Positions 22,917 to 34,118 of a stretch of DNA of 64,000 nt are shown in pieces (positions within the stretch are counted from its first letter, which is position 1; each line of letters begins with the position of its first letter). The notes below the pieces were generated by a model. It ran no database searches and was not told the DNA's origin. It worked only from the letters and a program-made list of their open reading frames with translations. Source of the DNA: Achatina immaculata. Lineage: Eukaryota; Mollusca; Gastropoda; Stylommatophora; Achatinidae. The stretch is taken from assembly GCA_009760885.1 (NCBI GenBank), contig CM019693.1, positions 44,107,433 through 44,171,432 of the forward strand, written 5' to 3'. A program made the position numbers and the translations under genes.

Positions 22917-23830
22917 CTTCTTACTTATTTAACTTGTATACTGAAAATATAATGAGGAATGTTAGAGAAGATGTTTAGAAAAGATGTAGGCAAAGAATAT
23001 TATGATGCCATAAAAATTGGAGGTTATGAAATACCAGAGATTACATATGCTGATGACACAGTATTTATCATTCATTATTCATTCTTTTGCGTTATCCACA
23101 ATACAAAAAGGAATGGAAAAACTAATTTTATCAGTCCATAAGATTAGCGAATACCAAAACCTCTATCTTAATGCGAAGTAAACTAAATTGATGACAACTG
23201 ACAAAACAAATAAGGCAGCAGAAATATATATCAATGAGGAAAAATTGGAAGAAGTGGAAAGTTTTGAATATCTTGGATCATTACTAACTAATAATGGACA
23301 TACAATGAGGGAAATTAACAGGAGGATTCAAAAATTAAAACAACTAAAGGAACTGTGGAGAAGAATAGACAAAGCTACATAAATAAGATTTTTAAGGGCA
23401 TGCATTTTTCCCATTGCAACATATGCATGTGAGACCTATAACAAAACAGCAGAGAAACACATAAATGCTTTTGAATGTAAATACTGCAGAAGAGTTCTTC
23501 AAATATCATGAACACAAAAAAGAACAAATATATCCAAACTACAAGAACTTAATATTGAAAAGGTTGGCTAGTAAAAAGGATTAAACAAAGAAAACTTAAA
23601 TATTTTGGACACATTAAACATCATGAGAATATAGAGAAGGATACACAATAGGAAAAAGAAAGAGAGGAAGACCAAGGCAAAGATGGCTGTAAGACATTGT
23701 TGATAATCTGCAAATGGATGCATCAGCAGCAGGTCATCTTGCTTACAATTGAAAGGCCTACAGGAGAGCTGTTAGGGAGGCAAAGTTCCATAAGGGACAT
23801 GCAAATGACTGACTGACTGATCTCTGTTTT
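22917..23830 (+). mobile_element. LINE-B copy 1, 5'-truncated
   Basis: Begins in RT motif B/C (YLFNLYTENIMRNV; KIGGYEIPEITYADDTVFI with intact YADD), then EEVESFEYLGSLLTNNGHTM, FPIATYACETY, LKYFGHIKHH, GRPRQRWL, QMDASAAGHLAYN and AVREAKFHKGHAND, ending in a (GACT)n tail at 23811-23822. Several stops. It sits head-to-tail directly behind LINE-A, making a false fusion of the two frames near 22915. Confidence 0.85.
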
Positions 23831-23999
23831 TCCTTATGATTTCATAGTCTCTTTATATTTGTAATATTGCTGTTTCCATATGCCATTGTAGCCAAGAAAA
23901 CCAAAGTTGATCAAGACCCTGATTAGAATGATGTTAGTGTTCTCTTCACTCTTGAATGTTGTACACCCCCCCCTCCCCCCAACTGTTTTAGAATATCTC

Positions 24000-24262
24000 T
24001 CTCTCTCTGAACCTTAAGTGCCCAGGGCACATGGGGCTTCTGCAAGGGTTTTCCACAAATGCCTGTCCTTCGCCTTTTTTTCTGCTCTTGCCCAGGTGAG
24101 CCCTCTATTGCTCAACATCCTTTCTGTTGTTCTTCTCCATGTCTCTTTTGGTCTACCCTTACTTCTGCTCCCCTGTGGTGTCCATCTTAGTGCTGTTTTT
24201 GGTAGTGAGTTGTCAGTCATTCGGAGCACATGTCCCAACCATCGCCAGAGTCATTCCTCAAT
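24000..24262 (-). mobile_element. LINE-D 3' fragment
   Basis: On the minus strand: GHVLRMTDNSLPKTALRWTP, GRPKETWRRTTERMLSNRGL, TWARAEKKAKDRHLWKTLAE, APCALGT, followed by the GAGAGAGA tail at the left end. Open over 74 codons, the best-preserved LINE-D C-terminus in the window. Confidence 0.85.
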
Positions 24263-24765
24263 AATTGTTGTCAGTGGTTTCATCTGCGTTTCTGCTAATA
24301 AGATGTTATTTCTTATAGTGTTTGGCCAAAATATTTTTCTAATTCTTCGTAAACATTTAGTCTGTAGTTTTAGAATATATTACTGCATTTTACAATCTTG
24401 CTGTCTTATTCTTCTTTGAAGAAGATGCCTTTCTTGATGTGCACAGTTTTATAACATTGTGTCCTTCATCTCTTTCTCCACCATCAAGTACTAAAATGAC
24501 ATAGTTAGAAAAGCAACTTGTTAGATATTGTATAGAAATTATTTTAATGTTTGTTAAAAAACATATGTTAGAGAAGATCTGTATTTACAATGTATTTTTG
24601 TTTATGTATATGTCTTCGTGTGTATGTGTGCTGTTTTATTAGGTTAATTACTTCTTCTCTTTTACTTTGAATGTAGTAGTTAAATCTTACACTCTTTTGA
24701 TATGTTTTTTCCTAATTTAATTTGTATATTTGTACTAAATCAAGTGTGTGGGAAGAATGAAAGAT
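24263..24765. other. No gene recognised
   Basis: T-rich intergenic sequence. Confidence 0.4.
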
Positions 24766-24845
24766 GGAGTGATGAAGGGCAGAATGTAAGACGGGCCTGT
24801 GTGCCCAATTCTTTACCCTTTAAAAATAAAGATTATTCATTCGTT
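24766..24845 (+). mobile_element. 3' stub of the AATAAA/(ATTC)n-tail repeat
   Basis: AAGGGCAGAATGTAAGACGGGCC...CCTTTAAAAATAAAGATTATTCATTCGTTC; second of three copies. Confidence 0.6.
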
Positions 24846-24879
24846 CATTCTCTTTCTCTCTCTTGTCACATTAGTGGTC

Positions 24880-25860
24880 AAGACAGAAGGGTCTGCTGGT
24901 AACAAGAGATTTCTACTTCTTTCGGGCCCTTCACTATCTTCTTGGCTGTCTTCTTTATCAGTCTTTTGTTTACCAGCATTTTCTCTGCTGTATGTCTCCA
25001 TGTCTCTTTGGATTATCCCTTGCATATTTTTACCCTGTGGATTCCACATTACAGTTGTTCATGGTAAGGATTCTTCTGCTGTTCTCATAAAGTGACCTAT
25101 CCATTGCCACCTTCTCCTTTCAGTCACTGTTGACAGTGCTGTCATGTCTGTTTCTTTTCACATGAGGTCATTATTTGACCAGAACACTTCTTTTATCTTA
25201 CGTAGACACTTGGTTTGAAAGTCTATGTGCCATTGTCTGTGTCATTTTCCAGCATCCGCTGCCATATAGTAAAACACTTAAAACATTGATTGATTGATTG
25301 ACATTCCTTTAGGGGCAACATTGGCTCATAGGGCAGAAATCATATCTTTCCATGTCTGACGACATTAAAACATTACTCTTGAATATTCCACATTTGATTG
25401 TCTGGCTTATCTCTTTGGACCTCCAGATATGGCTGAGTGCAGTCCAAGTTTTTTTTTGGCTTTTATTATTCTTAATTTCAGCTTCTTTACTGCAGTCTCT
25501 GCCTGCTGCTACTGCACTACCAAGATATGTGAATTCCTTGACTTCTCGAGCTGGTGAATGATTCACTGTGGTTGGCCCAATGATTTCAGCATTTTGTTTC
25601 AACAGTTTGGTCTTTTTTGTGTTGACTCGTTGTCCAGTACTCCTCGCTTTTGTTGTCAGCCTATCTTCTTTATGTGTGGTATGTCCTTTATGAGAGTAAT
25701 GTTATGTTGCCCACAAAGTTCAGATCTTCTAGTGTTGGTGCTAATGACCCCTGGCTTCCTCTTCTGTTATTTCTTGCATCACCCAGTTAGTGACAAGGAT
25801 GAACAGTGCTGTCCCATTCTTGATGTGTGCAATCTTAAGTTTCTGTCTTATTTTACATTC
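24880..25860 (-). mobile_element. LINE-E fragment, RT core to C-terminus
   Basis: On the minus strand from about 25750 leftwards: LEDLNFVGNITLLS in the place of motif C (FADD replaced by FVGN, inactive), KARSTGQRVNTKKTK, QNAEIIGPTTVNHS, EVKEFTYLGSAVAA, KKTWTALSHIWRSKEISQTI, FKSNVLMS. Further left only a degenerate C-terminus (METYSRENAGKQKTDK). Shares architecture with LINE-C but is too diverged to be the same family. Confidence 0.75.
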
Positions 25861-25990
25861 TGAAGTAATGTTACAATCTTATTTTTCATTCTGAAATAAT
25901 GTTACAATCTTATTTTACATTCTGAAGTAATGTTACAATCTTATTTTACATTCTGAAGTAATGTTACAATCTTATTTTTCATTCTAATAA
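25850..25990. repeat. Four to five tandem units of about 31 bp
   Basis: CATTCTGAAGTAATGTTACA followed by ATCTTATTTTA, nearly identical copies. Confidence 0.85.
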
Positions 25991-26280
25991 TGTTATGTGG
26001 TTTTCAAGGCTAGAGGGATATTGTCCTTTTATTTATTTGTTAGATGTTATGCCATTAGATGTTAGCAAGTACCCTTATCCACTTTGTATTGTCCTTTGTA
26101 TTTCTGATTAAATCTGTTTTTGTTTTTCTGTGCCCATCCATGTTTTTTTAGTCCCTATCTGTCTCTTTTTCCCTTGATTTTTCCAGTGATTGTTGAGGTT
26201 TCAAATTCTGTCTTCTCCGGACATTGTCGAAAGGAATTTAATTAGTTTTACCTGCATATTTAATGTTGCATTGTTTGTTT
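25991..26280. other. Presumed 5' region/intron of the ASB-like gene
   Basis: Ends in a pyrimidine-rich acceptor (GCATTGTTTGTTTCAG), implying a non-coding first exon further left that I cannot place. Confidence 0.4.
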
Positions 26281-26292
26281 CAGTAGGCAGCA

Positions 26293-26413
26293 ATGATGAG
26301 TCACTTACAACTGTCTACAGAGGCTCAGGGTCCACCAGCTCCACCCCCACCACCTACACTATTGCCACCAATTATTCGTGTGCAAGAAGTGGCCAAGACT
26401 GTTCACGTCAATG
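26293..26413 (+). CDS. ASB-like gene, first coding exon
   Basis: The exon is preceded by a 3' splice site (TTTGTTTCAG, ending at 26283), with ATG at 26293, ten bases downstream. It codes MMSHLQLSTEAQG, a proline run (PPAPPPPPTLLPP) and IIRVQEVAKTVHVN, 40 residues plus one base, ending at a GTTTGT donor at 26414. That single base plus the two leading bases of the exon at 29071 form a glutamate codon, so the phase fits exactly. The proline-rich N-terminus is disordered by composition. The donor is weaker than consensus, which lowers confidence; the phase match and the helical sequence running into the next exon raise it. Confidence 0.6.
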
Positions 26414-26534
26414 GTTTGTGTTTATTTTGTTTCGTTTTTTTTCTTGTGACTGTTCAGAGGCAAAACCTACTACCAAGGTGAATCACATGAAAGTTAGAAG
26501 ATGCAAGTACAGTTTCTGAAAGATCAGATAGAAA

Positions 26535-27138
26535 TCTGTCATCTATTAGCTTCAAGGTCAGTGACAGAAATCCCTTAGTAGATCATCTGTTAGCTCCAAG
26601 GTTAGTGACAGAAATCCCTTAGTAGATCATCTATTAGCTTCAAGGTTAGTGACAGAAATCCCTTAGTAGATCATCTATTAGCTTCAAGGTTAGTGACAGA
26701 AATCCCTTAGTAGATCATCTATTAGCTCCAAGGTTAGTGACATAAATCCCTTAGTAGATCATCTATTAGCTTCAAGGTTAGTGACATAAATCCCTTAGTA
26801 GATCATCTGTTAGCTCCAAGGTTAGTGACATAAATCCCTTAGTAGATCATCTATTAGCTCCAAGGTCAGTGACAGAAATCCCTTAGTAGATCATCTATTA
26901 GCTCCAAGGTCAGTGACAGAAATCCCTTAGTAGATCATCTATTAGCTCCAAGGTCAGTGACAGAAATCCCTTAGTAGATCATCTATTAGCTCCAAGGTCA
27001 GTGACAGAAATCCCTTAGTAGATCATCTGTTAGCTCCAAGGTCAGTGACAGAAATCCCTTAGTAGATCATCTATTAGCTCCAAGGTCAGTGACAGAAATC
27101 CCTTAGTAGATCATCTATTAGCTCCAAGGTCAGTGACA
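26535..27138. repeat. Minisatellite, unit 44 bp, about 13-14 copies
   Basis: Highly uniform copies with AGATCATCTATTAGCTCCAA and GTGACAGAAATCCCTTAGT. Variants (CTTCAAGGTTAG versus CTCCAAGGTCAG, CAGAAAT versus CATAAAT) are clustered, showing stepwise local expansion. Lies in the intron of the ASB-like gene. Confidence 0.95.
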
Positions 27139-27196
27139 TCTTAAAGCAGGTGACAACCCTGTGACTGAGAGCCAGGCTGACGGCACTTATCAAGAT

Positions 27197-28320
27197 GGCG
27201 GCTATGTTGCAGACATGCTGTAAGACAGATGTGTGTTATCTGATTCTTGTCCACATAGAGCCTGAACCCCTCAGCCATGCTCCATGAAATAGCTGTGGTG
27301 TGTGGTGATGAGTGCATGTGCAAGTCTACAGCTGGGTTATGAAGTTCAAGACAGGCTTACATGATGACAATTATCTGGGCATGTGCACAAGCTGCTGAGA
27401 CTATTGCCCCTATTTAGGACATGGATGCTGTCATGTTAGGTAACCACCAAACTGGTATTGTTGAAATTGCTGCAGAACTGTCCATCAGTTTTGGCTGTGT
27501 GTTCAGTTCCTTCATGAGAAGATGGCATATCAAAAGGTGTGTGCAAGATAGGTGCCATGTGGCTTGACACCTGAATTGAAAGACACATGTTTTGGTATGT
27601 GAACTGAATCTGCAGTGCTTTGAAGAGAAAGACCAGATGTTTTTTTGTGTAGCATGGTTACCATGGATGATTCCTGGGTGTATCACTTTACACTAGAGTC
27701 AAAATGATCCAGTCATGGGTGGTGCCATTCTGGTACCCCAGCCACCATGGAAGTATCGCATGCAGCCATTGGCTGGAGAAGTTGTGTTGACTGTTTTCTG
27801 GAATTTACAGAGGAGTTCTGCTCAAACATCGTATGCAGCCTGGAACTGCTGTCACTAGAGCTACAGTGATCTGCTGGAACATTGTTTAAAACCAGCTGTG
27901 TGGTTGAGATGTCATGGTTTGCTTGTGAGTAGGATGCTGCTACTACAAGTCAGTGCTCATCCTCACACAGCACAAGCAGCCACAGCTGTTTTAGAAAGGT
28001 TGTATTTTCATTTCAGACTTACTACATTCCCCCCTATTCCTCAGATCTGGCCTCAAGTAACTTTCATCTGTTTGGTCCCTTAGAACAAAATCATGGTGGG
28101 GTTAAAGGTCCCTAACTAACACAGAGGTACAGGATGTAGTGTACCAGTAATGGGGAAGTTTGGATAGCGGGTTTTTTCATACTGGACTTTAGGCATTGAT
28201 TCACTGGTGGTGCAAATGCATCGCAAAGCAATGGGAATATTGAAGAATAGGGTGTTATTTTTCCTGTATTAAACAAAAGTATTGTGTAATTTGTATTTTA
28301 TAACTTTCATATGACTCACC
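27197..28320 (+). mobile_element. Mariner-like transposon, degenerate
   Basis: Begins ATGGCGGCTATG at 27197. N-terminal remnants (YSWVMKFKTG), then KMAYQKVCARWVP, then a catalytic-type TMDDSWVYHFTLESK, a DAATTSQCSSSHS-like second Asp region and YYIPPYSSDLASSNFHLFGP for the third Asp. Stops and frameshifts throughout. The right end carries ATATGACTCACCCTCGTAC, a typical mariner terminal-repeat sequence read inwards. The left repeat is not seen, perhaps lost to the 44-bp array. Intronic in the ASB-like gene, same strand. Confidence 0.85.
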
Positions 28321-28534
28321 CTCGTACATGAGCAGGGAAATGACATGAAATGACTCTGATTTTCAGTTGTGCTGTATAACTGTATTCAGACTACTGCCAT
28401 ATGCTCTCACCTAGAGAGGGAGTTTATGTTGGCTGATTGAAAGTGGTTGTTGTCACGAGTACCTGTGTAATGACTAACCTAGACTCCCCAAGTTAATGAT
28501 TCTTTCCCCCCCCCCCATTCATTCAGTGTGGACT

Positions 28535-28808
28535 TAGCTAAAATCTCTTAATTCTGTTACTCTTAGGCTAAAATCTCTTAATTCTGTTACTCTTAGGCTA
28601 AAATCTCTTAATTCTGTTACTCTTAGGCTAAAATCTCTTAATTCTGTTACTCTTAGGTTAAAATCTCTTAATTCTGTTACTCTTAGGTTAAAATCTCTTA
28701 ATTCTGTTACTCTTAGGTTAAAATCTCTTAATTCTGTTACTCTTAGGTTAAAATCTCTTAATTCTGTTACTCTTAGGTTAAAATCTTTTAATTCTGTTAC
28801 TCTTAGGT
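28535..28808. repeat. Minisatellite, unit 30 bp, nine copies
   Basis: GGCTAAAATCTCTTAATTCT plus GTTACTCTTA, almost perfect. The first four units have GGCTAAAA and the rest GGTTAAAA. Contiguous units without spacers, so not a CRISPR array. Confidence 0.97.
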
Positions 28809-28810
28809 TC

Positions 28811-29005
28811 TTATCTTATCTTATATCCTTCCCATGCCGTTAAATGTCACATAGGGCTCGCAAAGTAGTTCGCCAATTTTTGCTGTCTTCAGCGAGTCAT
28901 TCAACCTCATCAAAAGATTTTATGCCTGTTAATTTGGCCTCTCTTAACAATGTCCTCTTCAGAGTTTCACGCAGTCTGCCTCTTTTTCTTTGGCCTGTAG
29001 TGGGG
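28811..29005 (-). mobile_element. LINE-A 3' end, 5'-truncated, next to the ASB exon acceptor
   Basis: Reverse complement reads GGCCAAAGAAAAAGAGGCAG, AACTCTGAAGAGGACATTG, CTATGTGACATTTAACGGCA, ending GGATATAAGATAAGATAAG, matching 22740-22915. The TTATC tail at 28811 joins directly to the 30-bp array. It ends about 65 bp before the acceptor of the coding exon at 29071. Confidence 0.85.
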
Positions 29006-29070
29006 GAAGGGGTATTCTGGATGACTCTGTAATGAGTTTTTCAGTTAGAGCTTTTTTTTTTATTTCACAG

Positions 29071-30143
29071 AAAACTCCCACATCATTTTCAAGCTAACTC
29101 AAGCCATAGAAGAAGACTCATTGGGCAAGATTTCATCTCTTATAGAAAATCAAGGTGTTGATGTCAACTCCACACTGTCCTTCGGTATCAGCATTCTCCT
29201 CAAGGCAATTAGAAGCCGCTCAAGAAAGGTTGCGGAGTATCTCATCAGTAAGGGTGCAGATCCAGAGACATCTGTGCTTGATATGATGAAGAGGCCAGAT
29301 GGTTTGGAAGTAGAGTACAGCAACTGCAAGCGTCATGACCACTGGAATGCCGACATTCTAAAAAAGCTTCTGCCAAGACTAGGAGAAAGGCTGCACAGTG
29401 TTGTGGACAGTGAAGGCAGAACACTTCTACATTTGGCATGTTATTTCCCAGATTTGTCATTTTTTGAGTACCTCCTTCGATTTGGTTTAGATCCAAATGT
29501 CACAGACAACAAAGGGTGTAGCGTTTTAAGTTTACTCATCTCTCATCAGGACACTCGAGCCTCATATGAAATGTTGCAGTTGGTGCTGAGCTTACCAAAT
29601 ACGCAGATCGACATAAGAAATTTTGCCGGTGCTACTCCGCTGTATCAGAGCTTTCTGATGAATCGACTCGAGTCCTTTTACTTTCTTCTACACAAAGGTA
29701 CAAGAACATGCACAGGAAACACCTTAATGCACTGCCCATTTCTTCACTGTCATAAATATATGATATTGTACGACATAGGCCTTGATGTAAATGCTAAAAA
29801 TAACTCTGGACTTCGGCCGTTACAAAATAAACCAGAACTAGGTTTTGACTTTTTTATTTTGACTCTTTTGGGACGTGAGGTTTTAGAGGAAGAGTATTCA
29901 AAGATGGAGAAAAGTTTTGAGCCACGAATTGTCAAGAAGATAAAAGAAAAGGCTGAGAGAGGAGAGTTCGCTGGCAACCGTCTTCAGGCATTGTGTCGTC
30001 GGACAATACGGAAGCTTCTTTTCAAGATAGACCATGCATGTGTGACAGAGAATATTTGGTTACTGCCCCTTCCGAAGCCACTGCGATTGTATTTGGATGT
30101 AATATTGTATGCACAGCATCTCCTGGAAGCTTTGGGACGTTGA
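29071..30143 (+). CDS. ASB-like ankyrin repeat and SOCS box protein, main exon
   Basis: Acceptor TTTTTTTATTTCACAG ends at 29070. Two bases complete the split codon, then 356 residues follow to TGA at 30141-30143, predicting a protein of about 397 residues with the exon at 26293. Ankyrin repeats: SILLKAIRSRSRKVAEYLIS with KGADPE; EGRTLLHLACYFPDLSFFEY with FGLDPNVTDNKG; GATPLYQSFL; GNTLMHCPFLH; IGLDVNAKNNSGLRPL. The C-terminus is a SOCS box: BC-box-like LQALCRRTIRKLL and Cul5-box-like LPLPKPLRLYL. In ASB proteins this recruits Elongin B/C and Cullin-5, while the ankyrin repeats choose the substrate. Role as an E3 ligase adaptor is family knowledge; the substrate is unknown. The frame is intact and free of repeats. 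Confidence 0.88.
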
Positions 30144-30589
30144 ATAAGTCTGTGTAATTACTTCTATTTAAGTCTTTGTCTGAACTTAGAGAGTTGCACA
30201 GATGAGATCTTCTGACATGAAAGATGTTGGTTAGGGACTCACTGCTCACGCCATGAACTCGGTCCAGCTGTGAGAACTTGGTATGCCAGTGTTGAAGAAA
30301 CCAGCTTCCAAGTAAGGAGGAGGAGGCTCATTGAACTACATTATATGCATGGCAAAAAAGTATATGGAAGGAGAACAGAACATGACATAAAGATCAGTTT
30401 CCTGAACATATAAAGGCACAGGAAGAAAGTAAACATTGCCGTCTTGAAAGCTGACAGACAAATGACGAGAAAACAGAAGACTCTGTAAAGAGCCAGAAAT
30501 GATAGGATAGGAGACAAAAATGAAGCGAAGATTATGTCACAGTTACCAGGGTCACCAGGTCAGACCTAGCCAAGATTTAGGCTCATCTT
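30144..30589. other. 3' flank of the ASB-like gene
   Basis: No clear AATAAA in the first 300 bp. No gene recognised. Confidence 0.4.
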
Positions 30590-30885
30590 GGATGAGATCA
30601 AGACCTAATCTCATCTTGGATGGGATCAAGACTTAATCTCATCTTGGATGGGATCAAGACCTAATCTCATCTTGGATGGGATCAAGACTTATCTCATCTT
30701 GGATGGGATCAAGACCTAATCTCTTCCTGGATGGGATCAAGACCTAATCTCATTTTGGATGGGATCAAAACTTAATCTCATCTTGGATGGGATCAAGACC
30801 TAATCTCATCTTGGATGGGATCAAAACCTAATCTCATCTTAGATGGGATCAAGACTTAATTTTATCTTGGATGGGATAGAGACTT
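30590..30885. repeat. Minisatellite, unit 28 bp, about ten copies
   Basis: ATCAAGACCTAATCTCATCT plus TGGATGGG, with point variants (AAGACTTAA, AAAACC). Confidence 0.92.
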
Positions 30886-31750
30886 GTAATACTTCTGTGT
30901 TTCTAAAGCTTGCACTGTTTCATGGTGGTGGACTCTTCTAAGAAGCCTTCTTGGGCCCTCTCTAGGAAATTGTGCAAGCCACTGTGATCCATCCAACTTG
31001 ATGCCTTTATATCAAGGTTGTTGTATAATAAGCTACTGAGAATTCAGGTTCCCAGTTGTAGTGAGATACAACGATAGCAACATAATAACAGCAAAGAAAC
31101 CTAAAGGTCCAATCAAAGTAAGACACAAAAAGAAAAACACTCATTACAAAGAAAAATTATTGTTTTACATCTGTAGAACTGCAGGCAGAATGTTTGTAGC
31201 TTCTGACATGTTGAAACACAAGCATCGTATCAAACTGGAATGCAGTGGTTAGCTCAAAGACCCAGAGTGAACCCTAAAAAGCAAGCTTCTCTGCAGATCC
31301 ATCACCGTGGGCGCCATGGCAAACTCTGCCACGTTTTCCAGGTTGAACCTATGGCTAGGAGCAACAACTGAGACATAGAACAAGGTCTTGGCCATCTCTG
31401 GTTCACCAGCCCTGTGTCATCATATCTGCTGAGTCATCTTTGCCTTCTAGTCATTTACTGATGGAAACTTCTGTAAGCAGGCTTTTTTTTTGTTAACAAA
31501 ACCTACTAGTGCAACATTTCAGTATCAGTTTTTCTTGAACAACAGCAGTATAAGGACGGGTGGATGTGGGCTCAGAGAAAACAAGATGGTTAAGTTAGCC
31601 AAAATAGTACTACCATTGTTTATTAAGGATGTGTGTCTAAATATATATTTCTAATAATGATCCCTGAACCTTTTGCTGGCTCAGATTTTGAGTGGATCAT
31701 CCTGTTTTGTATTTTTTTATGAAGCGTTTGTTGTCACAGTTATAAATGAA
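30886..31750. other. No gene recognised
   Basis: Contains a 63-codon plus frame (31061-31252, lysine-rich) without motif. Nothing supportable. Confidence 0.4.
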
Positions 31751-32215
31751 ACACTCGTAATCTCAGTTCAGTGCATCAGTGGAGCATTGATTGTCTCTGT
31801 GCATGAATGGGGTATGTTATCAAACTGCATCAATTATGTTGTCTGAGTGCATCATTGGATCATCTGTTATCTGAGTGCATTGATGGGCCATATGTTGTCT
31901 GAGTATATCAATTAAGCATCTGTTGTCTGGAAGCATCTGTTGTCTGAATGCATCAATTGAGCATCCATTATCTCAGTGCATAAACTGAGCATCTGTTATC
32001 ACAGTGCATAAATGGAGCATCTGTTATCTGTTGTCACACTGCATAAATAAAATGGAGCATTTGTTGTCTAATTTCACAGTTCATAATTGGAGCATCTTTT
32101 GTCACAGTGCATAATGGTGTATCCAAATTGCCATAAACTGGAGCAACCATTGTCTCAATGTATTTTGATAGCTAATGTACCATTCATAAATAAAGCACCC
32201 ATTATTCATAACATA
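31751..32215. repeat. Degenerate minisatellite, unit about 30-36 bp
   Basis: About thirteen loose copies with the core GCATAAATGGAGCATCTGTT and TGTCTGAGTGCATC; much more diverged than its neighbours, so older. Confidence 0.7.
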
Positions 32216-32235
32216 AATGGAGTTTGTTTTGTTTT

Positions 32236-32480
32236 TTTAGAGTTTCACGTGGTCTGCCTCTTTTTCTTTGGCCTGTTGTGTTCCACTTGATAGCTTGTTT
32301 TGAGATTCTCTGATCATTTCTTCTTATCACGTGACCAACATATGTCTATCTCCTTTTCCTGATCACCCATGAGGCTGGTTGTTGTGTGCTCATCTGTCTT
32401 ATCTCTGCATTGTTCTTGAATTTGTTCCACTTGATGCCAAGTATTTTCCTTAAGCATTTGTTTCCAACTTGCAGAGAAAC
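32236..32480 (-). mobile_element. LINE-A C-terminal fragment
   Basis: Reverse complement of the region equivalent to 22540-22770 of LINE-A (AAATGCTTAAGGAAAATACT; CAAGCTATCAAGTGGAACAC; GGCAGACCACGTGAAACTCT). Truncated at both ends; directly abuts the Tc1 element at 32490. Confidence 0.8.
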
Positions 32481-32489
32481 AAAATCATA

Positions 32490-33597
32490 TACTGTTCAAA
32501 AAAAGAAATGCAACACTACTGTAGTCGTAATGGACACCAAATTTCAAACTTGTATCCAAATTTTATTTTATGGAATTAAAGTTTGAATCTTGGCATGAGG
32601 AAACTTTAAGACTTTAACAATAAAATGATGTTCATTAAATTTAGTTTGTACTTTTATTCTTTGCGACTGAGGCATCCATTTCAGTAAGGTGTATGGCCTC
32701 CTCTGGCCTGTATCAGACAACAACATCTCCTTGACATGGATCTGATTAGCCGTTTGATCTGTTGTGGGATGGCTGCCCACTCTTCCCGCAGTGCAAGAGA
32801 CAACTGTCGGAGACATGGCTCCACTTCTCGGTGGCGAACTTGTCCACTGAGTTCATCCCATAAGTGTTCTATTGGGCTCATATCTGACATGGAAGGCCAT
32901 GGAATGGTCTGGGCGTTGTTGTCAGCGAGGAACTGGGTAGTGAGTTGTGCCACATGAGGTCGAACGTTATCCTGCTGAAAAATCAACCCTGGTGATCTGA
33001 AATTCGACGAGCTGCTGTCATTGAATGGATTGCTGAGGACGGAGATGCAAATCGATTCCTGAGGTGACACAGCCGTATGAAACAATCTTCGGCAGGAGTT
33101 GTGACTATGGGTCTTCCAGTGTGTGGCCGGTCTGCAACTGAGCCAGTTTCTTAAAATCGTCTCCAAAGGGGACTAATGGGGCTTCTAACCACATTAAATT
33201 GTCTGGCCACTACACTTTGTGTCTGTCCAGTCTGTAAACGTCCAATGATGATGAGTTGTTGTTCTGTAGTGAAATGAGCCACACTTGCGCATTTAATTTT
33301 CAAATGAATTGATTCAGGGAACCTCAATCTTTTATAGGCATTCAATAACATGGTCAGTGAGTTTTGTGTTCAGTAAGTTTCACTGGATTCTCGTGAACTT
33401 GTCATGAGTTATTGTCAAAAATGCTGTTTTGACTAGTGTCGCTCTTTTGTGCTCATGAATCATCTGCTGAGCACACTTCAGGTCAGCATGTGAATTTGAT
33501 GTCCAAGTGAACGTTTCAGCAATGTGCCCCTGTCTGATCAGCAAACTTCAGTTTAAATCGCAACATTGTATTTGTTGCGTTTCTTTTTTTTAGCAGT
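32490..33597 (-). mobile_element. Tc1-like transposon, degenerate
   Basis: Terminal repeats: left ACTGTTCAAAAAAAGAAATG at 32491, right the inverted CGTTTCTTTTTTTTAGCAGT near 33578-33597. The minus-strand transposase has a HTH start (TTEQQLIIIGRLQTGQTQSV, VARQFNV) and a C-terminal catalytic half GLIFQQDNVRPHVAQLTTQF, IPWPSMSDMSPIEHLWDEL, IRSMSRRCCCLIQARGGHT. Two open blocks (32681-33166, 33151-33351) are joined by frameshift, and the first catalytic Asp region is lost, so it is inactive. DNVRPH and SPIEHLWD are Tc1 hallmarks. Confidence 0.88.
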
Positions 33598-33945
33598 CTT
33601 ATAATGTAAAAACACAAAATCTTATAATGTCAAAACACAAAATCGTATAATATGCTTTCAAAGCTGTATATTTCATGAACAGCAAGTGACGGAATGAAAA
33701 ATGAGTATATATTCAATATTTTACTGAATCTTTCCACAGAGTTTCCAGTTTGGAAAATTAAAAAAATATAAATGTATAAATAAAGAGAATAACTATGTAC
33801 AGTGCTGCATAATACAGAAACATTAGTGCGTTTTTTTCCACATAGTTTAGTCAAATTCTGCATTGGCAGTGTTTGTCACATGAACAGTGTTTGGGCATGG
33901 GCAGTGTTTGTTTAGACAGTATTCAGTGTCCATCTATGTTCACTC
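33598..33945. other. AT-rich, no gene
   Basis: Two short repeats of AAAACACAAAATC at the left end, otherwise nothing. Confidence 0.4.
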
Positions 33946-34118
33946 TCTCTTTCTCTCTCTCTGAAACTTAAGTGCCCAGGGCACATGGGGCTTTCGCGAG
34001 GGTTTTTCACAAATGCCTGTCCTTTGCTTTTTTTCTGCTCTTGCCCAGGTGAGCCCTCTGTTGCTCAACATCCTTTCTGTTGTTCTTCTTCATGTCTCTT
34101 TTGGTCTACCCTTACTGT
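33946..34118 (-). mobile_element. LINE-D 3' stub
   Basis: CTCTCTCTGAAACTTAAGTG...GCCCAGGTGAGCCCTCTGTT is the reverse complement of the LINE-D end (compare 24000-24150). The GAGA tail lies at the left. Confidence 0.85.

Noticed and set aside
28535..28808. CRISPR-like regular 30-bp repeats
   Set aside because: Units are contiguous without spacers and the genome is animal; it is a minisatellite. The same applies to 26535-27138.
29121..30143. ASB-like protein starting at TTG 29121
   Set aside because: The frame is open upstream to a good splice acceptor at 29070; the TTG is internal leucine.
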